Assembly (NCBI RefSeq): GCF_004000805.1
Contig: NZ_BILY01000035.1
Coordinates: 1 to 64,000 of the forward strand
DNA length: 64,000 bases
Direction of reading: 5' to 3'
Source of the DNA: Paenibacillus glycanilyticus NBRC 16618
GTDB taxonomy: Bacteria; Bacillota; Bacilli; Paenibacillales; Paenibacillaceae
The position numbers and the translations under genes were made by a program. Of this stretch, positions 58,601-64,000 are shown piece after piece (positions within the stretch are counted from its first letter, which is position 1; each line of letters begins with the position of its first letter). Under the pieces are notes generated by a model. The model searched no databases and was not told where the DNA came from. It was given only the letters and a program-made list of their open reading frames with translations.

Positions 58601-60478
58601 CTAAACAGCCTCAATCGCCTTCCCCGTAAACTGGCTATTATACAAATCCGCATAGAATCCGCCCTGCTCCAGAAGCTCCTCATGCGTACCCTGCTCGATA
58701 ATCGAGCCTTGGTTCATGACAAGAATCAGGTCTGCATCGCGGATCGTCGACAGACGGTGCGCGATAACGAAGCTTGTGCGGCCTTCCATCAGATGTCCCA
58801 TCGCCTTCTGGATGTAGACCTCTGTACGAGTATCGACGCTGGAGGTTGCTTCATCCAGTATCAGAATGGACGGATCAGCCAGAATTGCCCGGGCAATAGT
58901 AAGAAGCTGCTTTTGCCCTTGCGAGATATTGGACGCCTCTTCGTTCAGAATCGTATCGTAACCGTCCGGCAGCGTCCGGATGAAATGATCGGCATGAGCC
59001 GCTTTCGCTGCGTTTACGACATCCTCCTCCGTAGCCCCTTCCCGTCCGTACGCGATATTATCGCGGATTGTTCCGTTAAAGAGCCAGGTATCCTGAAGCA
59101 CCATTCCGAACATGCCGCGCAAATTGCTGCGCTTCAAATCCGTAATGTTGACGCCGTCAATCGTAATTTTCCCGTCATTCAGCTCATAGAACCGCATAAG
59201 CAGGTTTACGAGCGTTGTTTTACCGGCACCTGTTGGACCTACGATCGCCACTGTCTGACCAGGCAGCACATTGATGTTCATGTTATCGATCAGAGTTTTA
59301 TCCGCTGTATAACCGAATTTCACATGGTCAAAATGCACGGAACCGCTCGGACGAGTGATTGTTTTCGCCGGATTTGCTTCCAGTACTTCCTCTTCCTCGT
59401 CCAGAAGCTCAAAAACGCGTTCCGCTGATGCGATTGTCGACTGAATAACGTTCGAAATCGTAGCCAGCTGCGTGATTGGCCAAGTGAACTGTCTGGTGTA
59501 CTGAATGAAGGCCAGGATATCCCCGACTTCAATCGCGCGTCTCGTAACAAGGATACCGCCAACGATGCTGACAAACACGTAACCGATATTTCCGATAAAG
59601 CTCATGATCGGCATAATAATGCCGGAGATGAATTGGGCGCGCCAGCCGGCATCGTACAATTGCTCATTCATCTTCTCGAACTTTTCCATGGATTCGCGTT
59701 CGCGGCCAAAAGCTTTCACGATCTTGTGACCGGTATACATCTCTTCCACGTGGCCGTTTAATTTACCAAGCTCCGCTTGCTGCTTCACGAAATATTTCTG
59801 CGAACGCTTAGCGATAACAGCCGTCGCTAGCAAGCTGATCGGAATCGTCAGGAAGACGATCAACGTCATCAGCGGGCTGATGGTGAGCATCATAATGATA
59901 ATACCAACCAGCGTAATAACGGATGTAATCAGCTGCGTTAAGCTTTGCTGCAGCGTGTTAGCGATATTGTCCACGTCATTAACGACCCGGCTTAATATTT
60001 CGCCATTGGATTTGGAGTCGAAATATTTCAGCGGCAGCCGGTTGAACTTGGCGTTCACCTGCTTGCGCAGATCGTACACGGTATTCTGGGCTACGCCCGC
60101 CATCAAATACTGCTGGATATAGCTGAACACCGAGCTGATGATATAGAGAACGACGAGAATAAGCAGAATCTGATTAATCGCGTCAAAATCGATTCCCGCC
60201 CCGCCATTTTGTTTACCAAAAAAGCCTTCGGCCAGCTTAGTCATCGCATGACCCATAATTTTCGGGCTTACGATGCTGAATACCGTACTCAAAATCGCGG
60301 TAAGCAGCACCAGCAGAAGCTTGGTTTGATGCGGCTTCAGATACGCCATTAACCGGAACAGTGTTCCTTTAAAGTTTTTCGCCTTTTGCACCGGCATCCC
60401 GAATCCGCCGGGACCGCCCATGCCCGGGCCTCTGCCAGGTCCGCCTGGAGGGCGTCCGTTTCCTTTTTGCTGGCTCAT
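58601..60478 (-). CDS. ABC exporter half-transporter, second subunit
   Basis: 625 residues from the ATG at 60478, which overlaps the stop of the first subunit by 4 nt (ATGA). A Gly/Pro-rich N-terminus (GRPPGGPGRGPGMGGPGGFG) is followed by six membrane segments and a nucleotide-binding domain: Walker A GPTGAGKTTL (about 418), signature NISQGQKQLL (LSGGQ varied to ISQGQ) and Walker B ILILDEATSSVDTRTE with the catalytic Glu. It forms a heterodimeric multidrug-type exporter (YheH/YheI, TM287/288 class) with the first subunit; this one keeps the catalytic Glu. Confidence 0.93.
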   Translation of the reverse strand: MSQQKGNGRPPGGPGRGPGMGGPGGFGMPVQKAKNFKGTLFRLMAYLKPHQTKLLLVLLTAILSTVFSIVSPKIMGHAMTKLAEGFFGKQNGGAGIDFDAINQILLILVVLYIISSVFSYIQQYLMAGVAQNTVYDLRKQVNAKFNRLPLKYFDSKSNGEILSRVVNDVDNIANTLQQSLTQLITSVITLVGIIIMMLTISPLMTLIVFLTIPISLLATAVIAKRSQKYFVKQQAELGKLNGHVEEMYTGHKIVKAFGRERESMEKFEKMNEQLYDAGWRAQFISGIIMPIMSFIGNIGYVFVSIVGGILVTRRAIEVGDILAFIQYTRQFTWPITQLATISNVIQSTIASAERVFELLDEEEEVLEANPAKTITRPSGSVHFDHVKFGYTADKTLIDNMNINVLPGQTVAIVGPTGAGKTTLVNLLMRFYELNDGKITIDGVNITDLKRSNLRGMFGMVLQDTWLFNGTIRDNIAYGREGATEEDVVNAAKAAHADHFIRTLPDGYDTILNEEASNISQGQKQLLTIARAILADPSILILDEATSSVDTRTEVYIQKAMGHLMEGRTSFVIAHRLSTIRDADLILVMNQGSIIEQGTHEELLEQGGFYADLYNSQFTGKAIEAV

Positions 60479-62202
60479 GCAATCTCCTCCTCTGACAGCT
60501 GCGACGACACGATTTCCTTGTAGACCTCGCAAGTTTGCATAAGCTCCTTATGGTTGCCGATCCCCGCAATACGTCCTTCATCAAGGACGATAATCCGGTC
60601 CGCATCCATAACCGTGCTTACGCGCTGCGCGACAAGCATAACCGTGGAGTTGCCTACCTCAGACTTCAATGCCGCGCGAAGCTTGGCATCCGTCTTGAAG
60701 TCCAGTGCCGAGAAGCTGTCGTCGAACACGTAAATTTCCGGCCTTCTCACCAATGCCCGCGCAATGGACAAGCGCTGCTTCTGACCGCCGGACACGTTAT
60801 TGCCGCCTTGCGCGATCATGGAATCGTAACCCTGCTCCATCCGGCCGATAAACTCGGAAGCTTGCGCAATAGCCGCGGCATGAGCGACTTCCTCGTCTGT
60901 TGCATCCTCCTGACCGTAACGGATATTTTCCGCTACCGTGCCCGTGAAGAGAACCGCCTTTTGCGGAACAAAGCCGATCTTATGGCGGAGATCCTCCTGG
61001 CTCATATCTCTGACATCCATGCCGTCAATCATAATCTGACCCGCATCCACATCATAGAAACGCGGAATCAAGCTGACGAGCGTGGATTTACCCGCACCGG
61101 TACCGCCAATGATGGCGGTAATTTCGCCAGGGCCTGCCTGGAACGAAATATCCGACAACGCAGGCTGTTCCGCGCCCGGATAGCTGAATGACACTCCGCG
61201 GAATTCCAGATAGCCTTCTTTGCCGCTGTTTTTCTTCGTTACTTCTTTGTCGGACAGCGTTGGTATCATTTCGAGCACTTCATTAATACGGACAGACGAT
61301 GCCTGCGCGCGCGGAATCATAATCAGCATCATCGACATCATCAGAAGCGAGAACATGATTTGCATGCCGTATTGAATAAAAGCCATCAGGGAACCGATTT
61401 GCATATTCCCATGATCAATTCGGATACCGCCGATCGCGATAATGACAATCGTTGAAATGTTCATGATCAGCATCATCAGCGGCATAAGAACCGCCATAAT
61501 TTTGTTTACGCGCACCGCCGTATCGGTCAGATCGGCGTTCGCCGCATCGAATTTCTTACTCTCATGGCTGATCCGGTCAAACGAACGTATAACGCGGATA
61601 CCCGTAAGGCCTTCGCGCAGCACCAGGTTCAATTTATCGATCTTTACCTGCATCGCTTTGAACAGCGGAATCCCTTTACGCACGACAAGGAAGATCGCGC
61701 CTGCCAGTACCGGTATAACGACTACAAATACAAGCGACAGCTTGGCATCCTTCGAGATGGCCATAATAATGCCGCCGATACACATCATAGGCGCGGTAAT
61801 CATCATCCGCAAAATCATGATAAGCACTTGCTGTACCTGCGTAATATCGTTTGTTGTGCGGGTAATCAGCGAAGCTGTGCCAATCTTGTCGAACTCCTGC
61901 AGCGAGAAGTTCTCGACATGCTTGAACACTTTGCTGCGGACATCCCGTCCAAAGCCCATTGCGGATTTCGAGGAGAAATAGCTGGCCAATACGGAGCAGA
62001 TCCCGCCCGCAGCCGCAACCAGCAGCATGAAGCCGCCGATTTTCCAAATATAAGACTTGTCGCCTACAGATACGCCTTTATCCACGATATCCGCCATCAA
62101 GGTTGGCAAATATAAATCAGACAAGGTCTGTAAAAAGACAAAGACCAAAACACCAATCACCAAAAGCCGAAACGGCTTTAAATAGCGGAATAATTTCAAC
62201 AT
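60475..62202 (-). CDS. ABC exporter half-transporter, first subunit
   Basis: 575 residues. Six membrane segments (FVFLQTLSDLYLPTLMADIVD onward) are followed by a nucleotide-binding domain: Walker A GGTGAGKSTL (about 369), signature NVSGGQKQRLSIARAL and Walker B IYVFDDSFSALD, where Asp (DD-S) replaces the catalytic Glu. A degenerate site in one subunit is characteristic of heterodimeric exporters. Its ATG overlaps the MarR stop by a few bases (ATGTTGA). Likely exports drugs or lipids under control of that regulator. Confidence 0.93.
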   Translation of the reverse strand: MLKLFRYLKPFRLLVIGVLVFVFLQTLSDLYLPTLMADIVDKGVSVGDKSYIWKIGGFMLLVAAAGGICSVLASYFSSKSAMGFGRDVRSKVFKHVENFSLQEFDKIGTASLITRTTNDITQVQQVLIMILRMMITAPMMCIGGIIMAISKDAKLSLVFVVVIPVLAGAIFLVVRKGIPLFKAMQVKIDKLNLVLREGLTGIRVIRSFDRISHESKKFDAANADLTDTAVRVNKIMAVLMPLMMLIMNISTIVIIAIGGIRIDHGNMQIGSLMAFIQYGMQIMFSLLMMSMMLIMIPRAQASSVRINEVLEMIPTLSDKEVTKKNSGKEGYLEFRGVSFSYPGAEQPALSDISFQAGPGEITAIIGGTGAGKSTLVSLIPRFYDVDAGQIMIDGMDVRDMSQEDLRHKIGFVPQKAVLFTGTVAENIRYGQEDATDEEVAHAAAIAQASEFIGRMEQGYDSMIAQGGNNVSGGQKQRLSIARALVRRPEIYVFDDSFSALDFKTDAKLRAALKSEVGNSTVMLVAQRVSTVMDADRIIVLDEGRIAGIGNHKELMQTCEVYKEIVSSQLSEEEIA

Positions 62203-62684
62203 TTATTAACATCATCTCCATTTGAATCGTTCAGATTCATTTGTTCGAAATAAGTCGTCGTCTGCCTGAGCAGACGAATTAATTGCTCCGTGTCATCGTC
62301 GCCCAGAAAATCAACAAGACCGTTCATCCGCTGCATAAAACCTTGCAGCGCCTTTTTGGCGGTTAATTCGCCTTCTTCGGTCAGGGACACTCGGACCGCT
62401 CTTCTGTCTCTCGGATCCTCTTTGCGGACAATAAGCCCCATCTCTTCAAGCCGGTTAAGGAGCTGTGTAACGGTTGGCGACGTCACCTTCAGAAACTTGC
62501 TCAAATCGGATACTTTGACCCCTTCATCTTCTCCATTGCCCATTCGCTTGATCACGACTAGCAGCCGCAGCTCGCTATGCTTCTGCTTCAGATCCATCGG
62601 CTGATGGTTCCAGTTCATCTTGTTGAACAGCATAAATACTTCTATTAGTCTTCGTGCTGCGGTCTCTTCTCCACCGCCGGCCAT
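62196..62684 (-). CDS. MarR family regulator of the ABC exporter
   Basis: 162 residues. Winged helix: HSELRLLVVIKRMGNGEDEGVKVSDLSKFL, VTSPTVTQLLNRLEEMGLIVRKEDPRDRRAVRVSLTEEG (the D-x-R-D-x-R-x-x-x-V wing is diagnostic). It is the first gene of the three-gene MarR-ABC-ABC operon, overlapping the first ABC gene, the usual autorepressed arrangement. GAGGTGATC precedes the ATG. Confidence 0.92.
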   Translation of the reverse strand: MAGGGEETAARRLIEVFMLFNKMNWNHQPMDLKQKHSELRLLVVIKRMGNGEDEGVKVSDLSKFLKVTSPTVTQLLNRLEEMGLIVRKEDPRDRRAVRVSLTEEGELTAKKALQGFMQRMNGLVDFLGDDDTEQLIRLLRQTTTYFEQMNLNDSNGDDVNKC

Positions 62685-62731
62685 TTGATCACCTCACCCT
62701 TTAAATATGTAAGCCACTAATTATTTTAGTA

Positions 62732-62744
62732 CTATTAATAATAG
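62732..62744. promoter_or_regulatory. Palindrome upstream of the MarR-ABC operon, candidate operator
   Basis: CTATTA-A-TAATAG is a perfect 13-bp dyad, 48 nt before the MarR ATG and within an AT-rich promoter-like stretch. MarR proteins of this kind usually bind such palindromes in their own promoter. Confidence 0.45.
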
Positions 62745-62901
62745 GCTACCTAATTATATTTCACTCCCCTATTACCCGTCAATGAGAAGCGGCTTATATG
62801 AAGAGACTTTTCTGAGAGCGTTTCTAAAGAGATTCTCATTTATTTCTCATAAAGGTGTCTTTCTTTACAATTCATTGATCTTTCGCTCTAATTGTAAAAA
62901 T

Positions 62902-62927
62902 TTGTGCTGTTTCGGATGTGTTATAGT
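62902..62927 (+). promoter_or_regulatory. Possible extended -10 promoter of the NlpC/P60 gene
   Basis: TG-T-TATAGT (TATAGT 62922-62927) lies 64 nt before the ATG. A TTGTGC at 62902 is only 14 nt away, too close for a normal -35, so the extended -10 would have to carry recognition. Weak call. The rest of the 307-nt gap 62685-62991 holds only the operator-like palindrome. Confidence 0.3.
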
Positions 62928-62991
62928 AATTTCAGCGAAAGATGGAATCTGTATTCGAATGAACTTCCAAACGAAAGGAAACCATACTACC

Positions 62992-63480
62992 ATGAAAAAC
63001 ACATTTAAATCCCTTAAAAAAATAATGACATTTAGCCTGGTTGCAACCATTGCTGCATCAGCCTTCACTCTTGCTACTACAACGAATCATGCAAACGCTG
63101 CAACGGAAAAAACGCTGGCCTTGATCAGCGAAGGTAAAAATTACTTAGGCGTGCCTTACAAATACGGTGCCCCGGTCGGAATTACATATGCCTTTGACTG
63201 CTCGTCCTTTACGAAATTCATGTTTGCCGGCCTTGATGTTAACCTGCCCCGCACAGCAGCCGAGCAAGCGACTGTCGGCAAAAAAGTGCCAAAAACGGAA
63301 CTGAGCACAGGTGATCTTGTATTCTTCCGTACGAACGGCATCAGCATCAGCCACGTGGCCATCTATGCCGGATCGAAAAAAATTCTTCACAGCTCCACTA
63401 GCCAAGGCGTTACCGTATCCGACATGTCCAGCTCCTACTGGTCCGGCAAATACGTAACTGCACGCCGTGTCGTTAACTAA
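62992..63480 (+). CDS. Secreted NlpC/P60 cell-wall endopeptidase
   Basis: 162 residues from the ATG at 62992 (AAAGGA about 12 nt upstream). Sec signal peptide with cleavage near NHANA/ATEK (about residue 36). The rest is a single NlpC/P60 domain: GVPYKYGAPVGITYAFDCSSF with the catalytic Cys, SHVAIYAG with the His, and HSSTSQGV with the third polar residue. It cleaves gamma-D-Glu-DAP or related peptide bonds in peptidoglycan. There are no SH3 or LysM anchors, so it is a minimal, freely secreted form. Confidence 0.9.
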   Translation: MKNTFKSLKKIMTFSLVATIAASAFTLATTTNHANAATEKTLALISEGKNYLGVPYKYGAPVGITYAFDCSSFTKFMFAGLDVNLPRTAAEQATVGKKVPKTELSTGDLVFFRTNGISISHVAIYAGSKKILHSSTSQGVTVSDMSSSYWSGKYVTARRVVN

Positions 63481-63495
63481 ACTCTAATTTGCACA

Positions 63496-63526
63496 ATGGT
63501 TGAGCCAACAAGCTCAGCCATTTTTT
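63496..63526 (+). terminator. Terminator of the NlpC/P60 gene
   Basis: ATGGTTGAGC (63496-63505) pairs with GCTCAGCCAT (63512-63521), one G-U pair, followed by TTTTTT. Confidence 0.88.
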
Positions 63527-63586
63527 ATTACAGGAAGGAAAGCTTCCCTCTCCTATGGAATTTCAATCCGTAATGGAGGTGACACT

Positions 63587-64000
63587 GTGGAAATTAGGAT
63601 TTTGACCGAAGCCGATGCCCAAGCTTACCATGAGCTTCGTCTGCAATCCCTGCTTGAAAGTCCCGAAGCGTTCCTTACCACCTACGAGATCCAGGTCGTA
63701 AGATCGCTTGCCGAGATCGCAAGTGGGCTGAAGCCGGATGAAGGGCGGTTCACGTTAGGAGCGTTTCTTGCAGGCAAACTGGTTGGCATGGTTACATTCG
63801 TGAGAGAAAGTAAACCGAAAATATTCCACAAAGGGAATATCTACGCGATGTATGTCGCTCCGGAGGCGCGCGGTCAAGGAACTGGCAAGCGGCTGGTTAT
63901 GGAGCTGATCCGTAAAGCCTCGACAATGGATGGACTCGAACAGATTAATTTAACCGTTATTTCGGAAAATGCTGCGGCAAAAGCGCTGTATGCCAGCTGC
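63587..64000 (+). CDS. GNAT family N-acetyltransferase (cut by window edge)
   Basis: 138 codons are visible from a GTG at 63587, seven nt after GGAGG; the frame runs off the window. MEIRILTEADAQAYHELR opens the domain, and the acetyl-CoA motif is MYVAPEARGQGTGKRLVMEL (R-G-Q-G-T-G, about 91-96 onward), followed by the VISENAAAKALYASC helix. It acetylates an unknown amine. The C-terminal end, including the last strand of the fold, is missing. Confidence 0.88.
   Translation, partial: MEIRILTEADAQAYHELRLQSLLESPEAFLTTYEIQVVRSLAEIASGLKPDEGRFTLGAFLAGKLVGMVTFVRESKPKIFHKGNIYAMYVAPEARGQGTGKRLVMELIRKASTMDGLEQINLTVISENAAAKALYASC

Noticed and set aside
1..64000. CRISPR arrays, rRNA, tRNA and insertion sequences
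   Set aside because: No regularly spaced direct repeats, no tRNA-like cloverleaf or rRNA stretch and no transposase frame were found by eye.

Overview
The window looks like chromosomal DNA of a Paenibacillus-type (Paenibacillaceae) spore-forming Firmicute. The evidence is the mid-range GC with strong AGGAGG-like Shine-Dalgarno sites, the bacillar hemE-hemH-hemY gene order, an LTA-synthase-family enzyme, RacE, YtxH, DUF948 and Dabb proteins, a monoderm type IV pilus locus without a secretin, and two large CUT1 sugar-import operons with AraC-type or YesMN-type control. No rRNA, tRNA, CRISPR array, insertion sequence or origin was recognised. Most genes are on the minus strand.

Layout: 1-2928 holds a partial DUF92 membrane protein, a glycerophosphodiester phosphodiesterase and a CapA-like protein. 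2996-6471 is the late heme operon hemE-hemH-hemG(Y). 6687-14137 is a type IV pilus operon (pilB, pilT, pilC, pilin, prepilin peptidase, a pilM-pilN fusion, pilO). 14352-18572 is a divergent 1406-residue secreted protein (beta-trefoil-like, DUF5057-like and Ig-like domains), followed by an aldo/keto reductase and then three minor pilins (19702-22513), so the secreted protein lies inside a pilus neighbourhood. 22718-29850 carries two methyltransferases, an LTA-synthase-family enzyme, a membrane Lon-type PDZ protease, a cysteine-free IscA-like protein and an M14 peptidase. 29965-37336 has an MFS pump with a MarR regulator, racE, envelope proteins, a SufR-like Fe-S regulator, a HepT-like protein, a CuA-type cupredoxin and an orphan holin whose ribosome-binding site appears to be sequestered in a hairpin.

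37429-46304 is an LplABC-type import operon with a GH88 unsaturated-uronyl hydrolase and a membrane AraC regulator. 46777-54737 is a second CUT1 operon with its own YesM/YesN two-component system. Both operons begin and end with paralogous solute-binding lipoproteins and carry a stem-loop after the first one. 54988-58241 is a strip of small, partly AT-rich accessory genes (HAD, GNAT, NUDIX, small lipoproteins). 58601-62684 is a heterodimeric ABC exporter with its MarR regulator. The window closes with an NlpC/P60 hydrolase and a partial GNAT enzyme.

The most unusual signal is a pair of about 110-nt intergenic elements (46520-46627 on minus, 58454-58565 on plus). They share the same two-stem architecture and near-identical linkers, but their inner 15-bp stems are unrelated in sequence and each is perfectly self-complementary. 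This pattern of compensated stems suggests a structured RNA or a palindromic mobile element. I do not recognise it as a described family.
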